A DNA stretch of 64,000 nucleotides from Ramlibacter montanisoli (GCF_013087525.1 NZ_JABFCS010000001.1:1364001-1428000), one strand, 5' to 3'. Counted from the first letter of the stretch, positions 20,383 to 32,214 are shown. The notes: generated from the sequence alone by a model not told the origin. Made by a program: numbers and translations.

Positions 20383-22647
20383 ATGAAGTTCCGCTTCCCC
20401 ATCGTCATCATCGACGAAGACTACCGCTCGGAGAACACCTCCGGACTCGGCATCCGCGCGCTCGCGCAGGCCATCGAGGCCGAGGGCTTCGAGGTGCTGG
20501 GGGTCACCAGCTACGGCGACCTGTCGCAGTTCGCGCAGCAGCAAAGCCGCGCCAGCGCCTTCATCCTGTCGATCGACGACGAGGAGTTCACGCCCGGCCC
20601 CGACCTGGACCCGGCGGTCGTCCACCTGCGCGCCTTCATCACCGAGGTGCGGCGCAAGAACGCGGACGTGCCGCTCTATATCTACGGCGAAACCAAGACC
20701 TCGCAGCACCTGCCCAACGACATTCTGCGGGAGCTGCACGGCTTCATCCACATGTACGAGGACACGCCGGAGTTCATGGCGCGCCACATCATCCGGGAGG
20801 CCCGCGCCTACCTGGAAGGCATCCAGCCGCCGTTCTTCAAGGCGCTGCTCGATTACGCCGAGGACGGCTCCTACTCCTGGCACTGCCCCGGGCACTCCGG
20901 CGGCGTCGCCTTCCTGAAGTCGCCGGTGGGGCAGATGTTCCACCAGTTCTTCGGCGAGAACATGCTGCGGGCGGACGTCTGCAACGCGGTGGACGAACTG
21001 GGGCAGCTGCTGGACCACACCGGCCCGGTGGCGGCGTCCGAGCGCAACGCGGCGCGGATCTTCAACGCCGACCACTGCTTCTTCGTCACCAACGGCACCA
21101 GCACCTCCAACAAGATGGTCTGGCACCACGAGGTGGCGCCGGGCGACGTGGTGGTGGTGGACCGCAACTGCCACAAGTCCATCCTGCACTCGATCATCAT
21201 GACCGGGGCCATCCCCGTGTTCCTGAAGCCGACGCGCAACCACTTCGGCATCATCGGCCCGATCCCGCAGAGCGAGTTCACGCCGGAAGCGATCAAGGCC
21301 AAGATCAAGGCCAACCCGCTGCTGGCGGGCGTGGACCCGGAGACGGTCAAGCCGCGCATCCTGACCCTGACCCAGTCGACCTACGACGGCGTCCTGTACA
21401 ACACGGAAACCATCAAGGGCATGCTGGACGGCTACGTCGAGGCCCTGCACTTCGACGAGGCCTGGCTGCCGCACGCCTGCTTCCACCCCTTCTACGGCAG
21501 CTTCCACGCCATGGGCAAGAAGCGGGTGCGGCCGCAGAAGTCGCTGGTGTATTCCACCCAGTCGATCCACAAGCTGCTGGCGGGCATCAGCCAGGCCAGC
21601 CACGTGCTGGTGCAGGACGCCGAGGAGAACAAGCTGGACCGCCACCTGTTCAACGAGGCCTTCCTGATGCACACCTCCACCAGCCCGCAGTACGCCATCA
21701 TCGCCAGCTGCGACGTGGCGGCGGCCATGATGGAGCCGCCCGGCGGCACCGCGCTGGTGGAAGAGTCCATCGTCGAGGCCCTGGACTTCCGCCGCGCCAT
21801 GCGCAAGGTGGACCAGGAGTACGGCAAGGACTGGTGGTTCAAGGTCTGGGGCCCGGACAAGCTGGTGGACACGGGCATCGGCCGCGCCGACGACTGGATC
21901 ATCAAGGGCGAGGCGCGCACCGCCAAGTGGCATGGCTTCGGCAACCTCGCCGAGGGCTTCAACATGCTGGACCCGATCAAGTCCACCATCGTCACGCCCG
22001 GCCTGGACCTGAACGGCAAGTTCGCCAAGACCGGCATCCCGGCCTCGATCGTCACCAAGTTCCTGGCGGAGCATGGCGTGATCGTGGAGAAGACCGGCCT
22101 CTACAGCTTCTTCATCCTGTTCACCATCGGCATCACCAAGGGCCGCTGGAACACGCTGCTGTCGGCGCTGCAGCAGTTCAAGGACGAATACGCCAAGAAC
22201 CAGCCGATGTGGAAGATCCTGCCGGAGTTCTGCCAGCAGTTCCCGCGCTACGAACGCATGGGGCTGGCCGACCTGTGCCAGTATGTCCACGAGCTGTATG
22301 CCAAGTACGACATCGCGCGCCTGTCCACCGAGATCTACCTGAGCGACCTGCAGCCGGCCATGAAGCCGAGCGACGCCTTCGCGCACATCGCCCACCGCAA
22401 GACCGACCGGGTGGAGATCGACCACCTGGAAGGCCGCATCACCACCGCGCTGATCACGCCTTACCCGCCCGGCATCCCGCTGCTGATCCCCGGCGAGGTC
22501 TTCAACAAGAAGATCGTGGACTACCTGAAGTTCGCGCGGGCCTTCAACGAGGAGTGCCCGGGCTTCGAGACCGACATCCACGGCCTGGTGGCGGAGGAGG
22601 GGCCGGACGGCAAGCGGCGCTACTACGCCGATTGCGTGAAGGCATGA
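20383..22647 (+). CDS. PLP-dependent arginine/lysine/ornithine decarboxylase (fold III, AdiA/LdcI/SpeC superfamily)
   Basis: 754 residues. An N-terminal CheY-like wing domain (MKFRFPIVIIDEDYRSENTS to about residue 130) is followed by the aminotransferase-fold core with WHCPGHSGG, FVTNGTSTSNK, DRNCHKSILHS, DEAWLPHACFHPFY and the PLP-binding Lys in STQSIHKLLAG. The C-terminal region has PPGIPLLIPGE. Length matches the large decameric decarboxylases. The product would be agmatine, cadaverine or putrescine; the substrate cannot be chosen from sequence by eye. Decarboxylation consumes a proton, so a role in acid tolerance or polyamine supply is likely. It is monocistronic, with a terminator following. 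Intact. Confidence 0.93.
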   Translation: MKFRFPIVIIDEDYRSENTSGLGIRALAQAIEAEGFEVLGVTSYGDLSQFAQQQSRASAFILSIDDEEFTPGPDLDPAVVHLRAFITEVRRKNADVPLYIYGETKTSQHLPNDILRELHGFIHMYEDTPEFMARHIIREARAYLEGIQPPFFKALLDYAEDGSYSWHCPGHSGGVAFLKSPVGQMFHQFFGENMLRADVCNAVDELGQLLDHTGPVAASERNAARIFNADHCFFVTNGTSTSNKMVWHHEVAPGDVVVVDRNCHKSILHSIIMTGAIPVFLKPTRNHFGIIGPIPQSEFTPEAIKAKIKANPLLAGVDPETVKPRILTLTQSTYDGVLYNTETIKGMLDGYVEALHFDEAWLPHACFHPFYGSFHAMGKKRVRPQKSLVYSTQSIHKLLAGISQASHVLVQDAEENKLDRHLFNEAFLMHTSTSPQYAIIASCDVAAAMMEPPGGTALVEESIVEALDFRRAMRKVDQEYGKDWWFKVWGPDKLVDTGIGRADDWIIKGEARTAKWHGFGNLAEGFNMLDPIKSTIVTPGLDLNGKFAKTGIPASIVTKFLAEHGVIVEKTGLYSFFILFTIGITKGRWNTLLSALQQFKDEYAKNQPMWKILPEFCQQFPRYERMGLADLCQYVHELYAKYDIARLSTEIYLSDLQPAMKPSDAFAHIAHRKTDRVEIDHLEGRITTALITPYPPGIPLLIPGEVFNKKIVDYLKFARAFNEECPGFETDIHGLVAEEGPDGKRRYYADCVKA

Positions 22648-22649
22648 AG

Positions 22650-22672
22650 AAGGGGCCCGCGGGCCCCTTTTC
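22650..22672 (+). terminator. Terminator between the decarboxylase gene and fabI (convergent)
   Basis: AAGGGGCCC-GC-GGGCCCCTTTTCC: an 8-bp GC stem with T tract on the plus strand and AAGG on the other side, so it may serve both convergent genes. Confidence 0.8.
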
Positions 22673-22673
22673 C

Positions 22674-25306
<2,633 letters not shown>

Positions 25307-26329
25307 ATGGCTTCCTACATCCTCAAGCGGCTGCTGTTGATGCTGCCCACGCTGCTGGGCGTGCTGCTGATCACCTTCCTGGTCACCCAGTTCGTTCCGG
25401 GCGGGCCGGTGGAGCAGTACCTGGCCGAATCGCGCGCCGGCACCGGTGGCGAGGGCGGGGCCTTCAGCTACCGGGGCGGGCAGGGCGTCGACCCGAAGAA
25501 GCTGGAGCAGATCAAGGCGCTCTACGGCTTCGACAAGCCGGCGCACGAGCGCTTCTTCCAGATGCTGGGCCAGTACGCACGCTTCGACCTCGGGCGCAGT
25601 TTCTTCCAGAACAAGGACGTGTGGCAGTTGATCCGCGAGAAGCTGCCGGTGTCGATCACGCTGGGCCTGTGGACCTTCTTCATCAGCTACCTGATCGCGG
25701 TGCCGCTGGGCGTGGCCAAGGCGGTGCGGGCCGGCTCGCGCTTCGACCTGGTGACGACGCTGATCGTGCTCGTGGGCTATGCCATCCCCGGCTTCGTGCT
25801 GGGCGTGGCGCTGCTGGTGATCTTCGGCGGCCAGCTCGGATGGTTCCCGCTGCGCGGCCTGACCTCCGGCAACTTCGCGGAGCTGAGCGTCGCCGGCAAG
25901 GTGGTGGACTACCTCTGGCACATCGCGCTGCCGGTGCTGGCCATGGTGGTCGGCAGCTTCGCCGTGACCACCATGCTGACCAAGAACTCCTTCCTGGAGG
26001 AGATCCGCAAGCAATACGTGCTGACCGCCCGCGCCAAGGGCCTGGACGAGCGCCGGGTGCTGTGGAAGCACGTGTTCCGCAACGCGCTGATGCCGATCAT
26101 CGCGGGCTTTCCGGCGGCCTTCCTGGGTGCCTTCTTCACGGGTTCACTGCTGATCGAGACGCTCTTTTCCCTCGACGGGCTCGGGCTCCTCAGTTACGAA
26201 AGCGTGATCCGACGGGACTATCCGGTGGTGCTTGGAACTCTCTATCTCTTCACTCTGATCGGCCTCCTGACCAAGCTGATGAGCGACCTCATGTACGTCT
26301 GGGTGGATCCGCGTGTCAAATTTGACTAG
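25307..26329 (+). CDS. yejB: Peptide ABC transporter permease, YejB-like
   Basis: 340 residues, MASYILKRLLLMLPTLLGVLLITF at the start with the DppB/OppB-type first helix, six predicted spans, and the permease EAA loop around EEIRKQYVLTARAKGLDERRVLWKHVFRNA. The insert after GGPVEQYLAE (GTGGEGGAFSYRGGQGVDPKKLEQ) is typical of YejB. ATG immediately follows the yejA stop (TGAATG). Intact; the C-terminus overlaps the next gene by 17 bp. Confidence 0.93.
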   Translation: MASYILKRLLLMLPTLLGVLLITFLVTQFVPGGPVEQYLAESRAGTGGEGGAFSYRGGQGVDPKKLEQIKALYGFDKPAHERFFQMLGQYARFDLGRSFFQNKDVWQLIREKLPVSITLGLWTFFISYLIAVPLGVAKAVRAGSRFDLVTTLIVLVGYAIPGFVLGVALLVIFGGQLGWFPLRGLTSGNFAELSVAGKVVDYLWHIALPVLAMVVGSFAVTTMLTKNSFLEEIRKQYVLTARAKGLDERRVLWKHVFRNALMPIIAGFPAAFLGAFFTGSLLIETLFSLDGLGLLSYESVIRRDYPVVLGTLYLFTLIGLLTKLMSDLMYVWVDPRVKFD

Positions 26330-27458
26330 CCCCCGAAGCGGCCCTTGGCCGCCTCCCCTCCGAGGGGGCGCACCCAGCGGCCCGGCAAAGCCGGTTCCCC
26401 GGGTGCCCGCGAAGGGGGTCGATGGCTTGCCGGTCCACGTGTCGCCACGCGTGCGCGCCTGGCGCCGTTTCCGCAAGAACAGGCTCGGCTACTGGAGCCT
26501 GGTCCTGTTCCTGACGATGGTGATCCTCAGCCTGTTCGCCGAGGTGATCTCCAACGAGCGGCCGCTGGTGGTGCGCTACGACGGCCAGCTCTATTTCCCG
26601 ATGGTGACCAGCTACCCGGAGACCACCTTCGGCGGCGACTTCCTGACCGAGACCGACTACCTCGACCCCTTTATCCGCCAGCAACTGGGCAAGGAGGGCA
26701 ACTGGGCGCTCTACGCACCCAACCCCTATGGTCCCAAGACCCTGAACTACTTCGCCAAGGAGCCGAATCCCTCGAAGCCCACCCGCGACAACCTGCTCGG
26801 CACCGACGACCGCGGGCGCGACATGCTGGCGCAGTTGATCTACGGCTTCCGCCTGAGCGTGCTGTTCGCCCTGGCGCTGACCGCGGTGGGCGTTCTGATC
26901 GGCGTCATCACCGGCGCGATCCAGGGCTTCTTCGCCGGCAAGACCGACCTGGCCTTCCAGCGCTTCATCGAGATCTGGGACTCGATGCCGGAGCTGTACC
27001 TGCTGATCATCTTCAGCGCGGTGTTCGCGCCCAGCGTGGCGCTGCTGCTGATCCTGCTGTCCCTCTTCGGGTGGATGGGCCTGTCGCAGTACGTGCGCGC
27101 CGAGTTCCTGAAGAACCGGCAGATGGACTACGTGCGGGCAGCCAAGGCCCTGGGAGTGGGCAACGGCCGGATCATGTGGAAGCACATCCTGCCCAACAGC
27201 ATGACCCCGGTCATCACCTTCCTGCCCTTCCGCATGAGCGCATCCATCCTGGCACTGACCTCGCTGGACTTCCTCGGCCTGGGCGTGCCGCCCGGGACAC
27301 CCTCGCTCGGCGAGCTCCTGAGCCAGGGCAAGAACAACATCGACGCCTGGTGGATCTCGCTGTCCACCTTCGGCGTGCTGGTGATCACGCTGCTGCTCCT
27401 GACCTTCATGGGCGACGCGCTGCGCGATGCACTGGATCCGCGGAAGGCGGACACCTGA
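26313..27458 (+). CDS. yejE: Peptide ABC transporter permease, YejE-like
   Basis: 381 residues as drawn from GTG 26313, which overlaps yejB. The conserved protein begins near VRAWRRFRKNRLGYWSLVLF (about residue 48), followed by a large periplasmic loop (QLYFPMVTSYPETTFGGDFL), four to five spans and the EAA loop KNRQMDYVRAAKALGVGNGRIMWKHILPN, ending LRDALDPRKADT. The first 45 or so residues are low-complexity and derive from the repeat at 26331-26420, so true translation could start later, although no better start codon with a ribosome site is obvious. The stop TGA overlaps the yejF ATG (TGATG). Confidence 0.92.
   Translation: MSNLTSPRSGPWPPPLRGGAPSGPAKPVPRVPAKGVDGLPVHVSPRVRAWRRFRKNRLGYWSLVLFLTMVILSLFAEVISNERPLVVRYDGQLYFPMVTSYPETTFGGDFLTETDYLDPFIRQQLGKEGNWALYAPNPYGPKTLNYFAKEPNPSKPTRDNLLGTDDRGRDMLAQLIYGFRLSVLFALALTAVGVLIGVITGAIQGFFAGKTDLAFQRFIEIWDSMPELYLLIIFSAVFAPSVALLLILLSLFGWMGLSQYVRAEFLKNRQMDYVRAAKALGVGNGRIMWKHILPNSMTPVITFLPFRMSASILALTSLDFLGLGVPPGTPSLGELLSQGKNNIDAWWISLSTFGVLVITLLLLTFMGDALRDALDPRKADT
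26331..26420 (+). repeat. Intergenic-type palindromic repeat lying inside the yejE 5' coding region
   Basis: Segment with nested inverted repeats (CGGCCCTTGGCCG, CCCTCCGAGGG, GCCCGGCAAAGCCGG, TTCCCCGGG) that resembles a repeat I know from intergenic DNA of Comamonadaceae. Here it is open in the yejE frame and encodes a Pro/Gly-rich stretch (RSGPWPPPLRGGAPSG). The resemblance is from memory; only this copy is seen in the window. Confidence 0.55.
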
Positions 27459-29080
27459 TGAACGAACCCAACGTCGCCCTGCCGCCGCTGCTGGAGGTCA
27501 AGGACCTCCGGGTTTCCTTCGGCGGCAAGGAAGTGGTGCATGGCGCGGACTTCTCGATCGCCCCGGGCGAAAAGCTGGCGCTGGTGGGCGAGTCGGGCTC
27601 CGGCAAGACCGTCACGGCCCTGAGCCTCGTGCGCCTGGTCCACAACGCCCACATCACCGGTTCCGCGCGGCTGGCGCCGGCCAACGGCGGCGCGCCCATC
27701 GAGCTGCTGCAGGCTTCCGAACGCGAGCTGCTGGGCATCCGCGGCCGCGACATCGCGATGATCTTCCAGGAGCCGATGACGGCCCTGAACCCGGTCTACA
27801 CCATCGGCGACCAGATCGCCGAGGTGCTGCAGGTCAAGCAAGGCCTGACGGCCAAGCAGGCCTGGGACGGCGCGGTCGAGGCGCTGGCGGCCACCGGCAT
27901 CCCCGAACCCGCGCGGCGCGCCGCCACCTATCCGCACCAGCTTTCCGGCGGCCAGCGCCAGCGCGCCATGATCGCCATGGCACTGGCCTGCCGGCCGCGC
28001 CTGCTGCTCGCCGACGAGCCCACGACGGCGCTGGACGTGACCCTGCGCGGCCAGATCCTGGACCTGCTGGCCGACCTGCAGCGGCAGACCGGCATGGCCG
28101 TGCTGCTGATCACGCACGACCTGAACCTGGTGCGCCGCTTCGCCGACCGCGTCGCGGTGATGGAGGGCGGGCACCTGGTGGAGCAGGGCTCCGTGACCTC
28201 CGTGTTCCAGCAGCCGCAGCATCCCTACACCCGCAAGCTGATCGACAGCCGGCCGGCACGCGACGTGGACGATCCGCGCGGCACCGAGCCGGTGATGCGG
28301 GCCGAGGCGATGCGCGTGATCTACCCGGTACCGATTCCCGGCTTCAAGGGCTGGTTCCGCAAGGGCGAGTTCGTGGCGGTTCAGGGCGCGCAGTTCGAGG
28401 TGCCCCCGGGCGGCACGCTGGGCATCGTCGGCGAGTCCGGCTCGGGCAAGTCGACGATGGCACTGGCGGCGCTGGGACTGATCCCGCACAAGGGCCAGCT
28501 GGAGGTCGTCGTCGGCAAGCAGTGGGGACCGGACACCGCGTCCAACCGCGGCATCCGCCGGCTGGTGCAGGTGGTGTTCCAGGACCCCTTCTCCTCGCTG
28601 TCGCCGCGCATGACGGTGGAAGAGATCGTGGGCGAGGGCCTGCTGGTGCACGAACCGGCGCTCACCATGGACCAGCGCCGCGACCGCGTGCACCGCACGC
28701 TGGAGGAGGTGGGCCTGACCGAGGCCCAGTTCCCCGGCCTGCTGGGACGCTATCCGCACGAGTTCTCCGGCGGCCAGCGCCAGCGCCTGGCGATCGCGCG
28801 CGCGCTGATCGTCGAGCCGCAGTTGCTGGTGCTGGACGAACCCACCAGCGCGCTGGACGTCACCATCCAGCAGCAGGTGCTCAAGCTGCTGCAGCGGCTG
28901 CAGCGCGAACGCGGCCTGTCCTACCTCCTCATCACGCACGACGTCGATGTCATCTGGGCGATGGCGCATCGGGTGCTGGTGATGAAGGACGGCCGGGTGC
29001 TGGAATCGGGCACGGTCGAACAGGTGCTGCAACACCCGCAGGACCCGTACACGCGCACGCTGGTGGCGGCCGCCGCCTGA
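27458..29080 (+). CDS. yejF: Peptide ABC transporter ATP-binding protein with two ATPase domains, YejF-like
   Basis: 540 residues carrying two complete ABC ATPase modules: Walker A GESGSGKT near residue 48 and GESGSGKS near residue 327, signature motifs LSGGQRQRAM and FSGGQRQRLA, and Walker B LLLADEPT and LLVLDEPT. Each has the oligopeptide-family extension after the nucleotide domain (QHPYTRKLIDSRP; QDPYTRTLVAA). A two-domain ATPase is the mark of YejF, so with yejABE this is a self-sufficient oligopeptide importer. Intact. Confidence 0.94.
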   Translation: MNEPNVALPPLLEVKDLRVSFGGKEVVHGADFSIAPGEKLALVGESGSGKTVTALSLVRLVHNAHITGSARLAPANGGAPIELLQASERELLGIRGRDIAMIFQEPMTALNPVYTIGDQIAEVLQVKQGLTAKQAWDGAVEALAATGIPEPARRAATYPHQLSGGQRQRAMIAMALACRPRLLLADEPTTALDVTLRGQILDLLADLQRQTGMAVLLITHDLNLVRRFADRVAVMEGGHLVEQGSVTSVFQQPQHPYTRKLIDSRPARDVDDPRGTEPVMRAEAMRVIYPVPIPGFKGWFRKGEFVAVQGAQFEVPPGGTLGIVGESGSGKSTMALAALGLIPHKGQLEVVVGKQWGPDTASNRGIRRLVQVVFQDPFSSLSPRMTVEEIVGEGLLVHEPALTMDQRRDRVHRTLEEVGLTEAQFPGLLGRYPHEFSGGQRQRLAIARALIVEPQLLVLDEPTSALDVTIQQQVLKLLQRLQRERGLSYLLITHDVDVIWAMAHRVLVMKDGRVLESGTVEQVLQHPQDPYTRTLVAAAA

Positions 29081-29086
29081 GCGGCC

Positions 29087-29752
29087 TCACAGTGCCATTG
29101 CGATGCCGGCCGCGCCGGCGACGACCAGGCTGGCGGCCCACAACCGGTCCAGGTTGAACCAGGCGCGCCGCAGGAACTGCAAGCCCAGCCAGCGGTAGAC
29201 CGCCCAGGCCATCGCACCGCCGGCCAGCAGCATGGCCAGCGTGTGCGCCAGTGCGACGGCCAGCGCCGTTGCCAGGCTCGAACGGGCCAGCAGGTCCATG
29301 ACGCCGGCGTGCGCGCGGGCCACTGCGCCTGCGCTGTCTTCGGGCGCGCACAGTCCCAGCATGAAGGGCACCAGCATCAGGCCGGCCCCGTGCGCGGTCG
29401 CCATCAGGAAGGACCACCAGGCCAGCCGCGCCGGCGGGATGCGCGCCAGCGCGCGGGGATGGCGCGGCGCCAGCAGCTTCAGCAGGCCGAACAGCAGCAC
29501 CAGCGCCCCTGCACCGAGCCGGATCGCGTCGCTCCAGGCCACGTACCAGCCGAGCGCGGCCAGCGGCAGCAGCACCACCGCCATCGCCGCCAGGTGACCG
29601 CCGCCCAGCGGCAGCATGGTGGCCAGGACGGCGCCGGTGCGCCGCTCGGTCAGCCCGCTGGCCACCGCCAGCGGCCAGCCCATCGCCGGGTTGAGCCCAT
29701 GGTAGAGGCCCAGGGCGACGATGGTCAGCCAGAGCGCCGCGGTGGCGCTCAA
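29087..29752 (-). CDS. Multi-pass membrane protein with regularly placed His motifs, unknown
   Basis: 221 residues, about six membrane spans. Conserved-looking His motifs fall at the start of helices: LYHGLNPAMGWPLAV, GGGHLAAMAVV, ATAHGAGLMLVPF and ALAHTLAMLLAGG, reminiscent of NicO/RcnA or HupE/UreJ-type metal transporters, but no family signature such as HALDADH is present. It probably starts at TTG 29750-29752, overlapping the stop of the SBP56 gene as TTGA, so it should be co-translated with it. A metal or thiol-related transport role is only a guess. Confidence 0.65.
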   Translation of the reverse strand: MSATAALWLTIVALGLYHGLNPAMGWPLAVASGLTERRTGAVLATMLPLGGGHLAAMAVVLLPLAALGWYVAWSDAIRLGAGALVLLFGLLKLLAPRHPRALARIPPARLAWWSFLMATAHGAGLMLVPFMLGLCAPEDSAGAVARAHAGVMDLLARSSLATALAVALAHTLAMLLAGGAMAWAVYRWLGLQFLRRAWFNLDRLWAASLVVAGAAGIAMAL

Positions 29753-31156
29753 GCGGAGGGGTAGCAGAAGGAGTCGGTGGAGCAGTCGCCGCCCTGCAGC
29801 CGCACCTGGTGGGCGCCGTAGTCCCGCCCGAAGTCGACGAAGAACTCGCGATCCAGCTCCAGCCCGCCGTTGGCGCCGACCTTGCACATCGCCTGCACGC
29901 CGGGGATGCCGTCCGGGTAGAACTGCGCGTCCCAGCTGCTGTACAGCGAGTTGGTGAAGAACACCCGCTTGCCGTCGCGGCTGATCTCGGTCATCTGCGG
30001 CCCGCCGCCCGAAGGGCCGGCCGGTGGGGTGCGGCGCATGCTGCACGATGCCGCCGATGCGCACGCTGCCGGCCAGCTTGGGCTCCATCGGGTCGGTCAC
30101 GTCGTACTGGCGCAGCTCGCCGGTGCCCCAGCAGGCCACGTAGAGGAAGCGGTCGTCCAGCGACAGGTCGATGTCGCTCACCAGCGGCGGCACCGCGCCG
30201 AAGCCCTTGAGCAGCGGCGGCAGCTTGTTGGCGGCGGCCGGCTCGGGCGGGATGGTCGCGGTCTTGCGCGCGTGGAAGCGCCCGTTCTCGCGGTACCAGG
30301 TCCAGACCGAGGCCTCCAGGTTGGTGGTGTCCACCACCACGCCGACGAAGCCGTACTCGCGCGTCGGGTCGTGGGCCGGCCGGATCTCCAGCGCCATCTG
30401 GTGGTTGGCGCCGAGGTCGATGGTCTGCACGTGCCGGCGCTCGCGCAGGTTCCAGAAGTGCAGGGCGTGGCCGTACTTGTTGGCCAGCAGGTCCTCGGCG
30501 ACGATGCCGTTTTCGAACTGCGGCGGCAGCGCCCATTCGCTGGACACCATGTAGTCGCGCGGCAGGTTCCACCAGAAGTCGTAGTGCTTCTTCTGCGGGC
30601 CGCGGTCGATCTCCCAGCGCCCCAGCACCTCGAAGGTCTGGCAGTCCATGATGAAGATGCCGGGCGGCCCCTGGGTGCCGTCGGGCCCGGCTCCGCCGAG
30701 GGTGCTGACGTAGATGCCCTCCGGCCCGCAGTGCACGGTGTGCGGCCGGGAGTAGCCGGTCTTGCGCAGGATCTCCTCCGGCTCGATCGTCTTGATGAGC
30801 TTGGGGTCCGCCGGGTCGGGCTGGGTGTCGAACACGTAGACGCGCGAGGAGCGCATGCCGGGCACGACCAGGTAGCGGCGCTGCAGGAAGGCATGGCCGG
30901 TCAAGGGCGACAAGGCCGAGCTGCACGCGTTCCAGCCGAAGTGGTGCAGCTCGTCGCCGCGCTCGGGCAGGTCCACGCGCCGCAGCACGGAGGCATAGCG
31001 CGGCGACGAGGGATCGACGTCCACCACCGCCAGGGCATCGGGGCGGGAGCGGTCCGGCGACAGCAGCGCGGTGTAGGCGAGGCGTTCGGGTTCCGCCTCC
31101 ATCGCCAGCCGCGGCGAGGGGTGGAAGGTCGGGTCGGGACGCAGGGTTTCGATCAT
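29749..31156 (-). CDS. SBP56 family protein, methanethiol oxidase-like (one frameshift)
   Basis: About 469 residues of the selenium-binding protein 56 family, a beta-propeller whose studied members oxidise methanethiol to formaldehyde, H2S and H2O2 with bound metal. Motifs: HHFGWNACSS, KTGYSRPHTVHCGPEG, HYDFWWNLPRDYMVSSEW, YGHALHFWNL, and C-terminal GGPQMTEISRDGKRVFFTNSL. The frame changes near 30015-30025 around CACCCCACCGGCCGGCCC; it needs one base removed or two added. No signal peptide is visible, whereas bacterial MtoX enzymes are usually periplasmic. It is divergent from rcoM, with 130 bp between starts. Confidence 0.85.
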
Positions 31157-31286
31157 GGGAGCTCCTCCGGCGCCGCATGCGCGGCGGGTGCTTCATAGTC
31201 GTCGCGCGCGCCGTAACTTCAAGCGCGGGATTGTGTGATTCCCTCGATTGCGCCGCGGCGGCAATCGGAGTAGCTTTGCTTCCCCC

Positions 31287-32087
31287 GTGAAGACCTGCCC
31301 CTTCAGCGCCGAGCCGCCCGCGCCTTCCAGCTCCTGGCTGTACCTGCTGGAACGCTTCGACGTGGGCGTGGTGCACATCGACCGCGAGCTGCGCGTGGTC
31401 GGCATGAACGACTTCGCCCGCCGCAGCCTGCCGGTGCAGGAGAAGCTGCCTTTCGGGAAGATCGTTACCACTTTCCATCCGGAGGCTGCGCGCGCCAAGC
31501 TGAAGTTCCTGCTCGGCCAGGCGGAGTGCCCGGTGAACAACGCGCCGCCCATGACGCTGATGATCAACATCCCGGACCGGGTGCTGCTCATCAAGGTGTC
31601 GAAGATGGGCGACGCGCAGGCGGCCACCATCGGCTACACGCTGGTGTTCTATGACATCACGGACGTCGTGAGCCACAAGGTCGAGGGCGCGCCCGCGCTC
31701 GGTGCGGAAGGCGTGGAGCGCCGGCGCCTGCGCAAGATCCCCACCATCAAGAAGAACCGGGTGCTGCTGGTGGACGTGCCCAGCGTGTCCTTCATCCGCT
31801 CCGAGGGCCACTACACCTGGGTGCACACCTCGCAGGGCAGCCAGTTCTGCAACCTGAACATCGGCGACCTGGAAAGCCGGCTCGACCCGCAGCTGTTCCT
31901 GCGGGTGCACCGCAGCTACATCGTCAACCTGTCGCAGGTGGACGAGATCGTGCGGGACGACGGCCGGATGACCCTGCGCATGATGGGGACCACGCCGGTG
32001 GACATCCCGGTGTCCCGCACCAGCGCGCCCCACTTGATGGAGCAGCTGGGGCTGGGCGACGGCGTGGCCCTTCCCACGCGCCCGTAA
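31287..32087 (+). CDS. rcoM: RcoM-type CO-sensing regulator (PAS + LytTR)
   Basis: 266 residues: an N-terminal heme-PAS domain (about 15-115) and a C-terminal LytTR DNA-binding domain (about 150-255, with SVSFIRSEGHYTWVHT and LFLRVHRSYIVNLSQVDEI). The stretch FHPEAARAKLKFLL, then ECPVNNAPPMTLMINIPDR matches the heme region of RcoM, in which a His, a Cys and a Met serve as axial ligands; here they would be His64, Cys81 and Met89 or Met92. RcoM activates cox genes when CO binds ferrous heme, and coxM follows 128 bp later. GTG 31287 is chosen because the recognisable domain begins near residue 17; no ribosome site stands out. Confidence 0.88.
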   Translation: MKTCPFSAEPPAPSSSWLYLLERFDVGVVHIDRELRVVGMNDFARRSLPVQEKLPFGKIVTTFHPEAARAKLKFLLGQAECPVNNAPPMTLMINIPDRVLLIKVSKMGDAQAATIGYTLVFYDITDVVSHKVEGAPALGAEGVERRRLRKIPTIKKNRVLLVDVPSVSFIRSEGHYTWVHTSQGSQFCNLNIGDLESRLDPQLFLRVHRSYIVNLSQVDEIVRDDGRMTLRMMGTTPVDIPVSRTSAPHLMEQLGLGDGVALPTRP

Positions 32088-32095
32088 AGCGCCCT

Positions 32096-32146
32096 TTCGT
32101 GCAGCCCTGACGCCGTTCGTGCAGCCGGACGGCCGTTGGTTGCGCC
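32096..32146 (+). promoter_or_regulatory. Three direct repeats at 20-bp spacing upstream of coxM
   Basis: TTCGTGCAGCC at 32096-32106 and again at 32116-32126, with a looser copy TTGGTTGCGCC at 32136-32146. Start-to-start distance is exactly 20 bp, about two DNA turns. LytTR regulators bind direct repeats with this kind of periodicity. A TACAGT at 32173-32178 could be the -10 of an activator-dependent coxM promoter, since no good -35 is present. Confidence 0.65.
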
Positions 32147-32214
32147 AGCCGCTCGCGCCTTGCGGCTTTCCCTACAGTCCACCGCCCGGGCCCGTCCGGC
32201 CGAAGGAGACGCGC

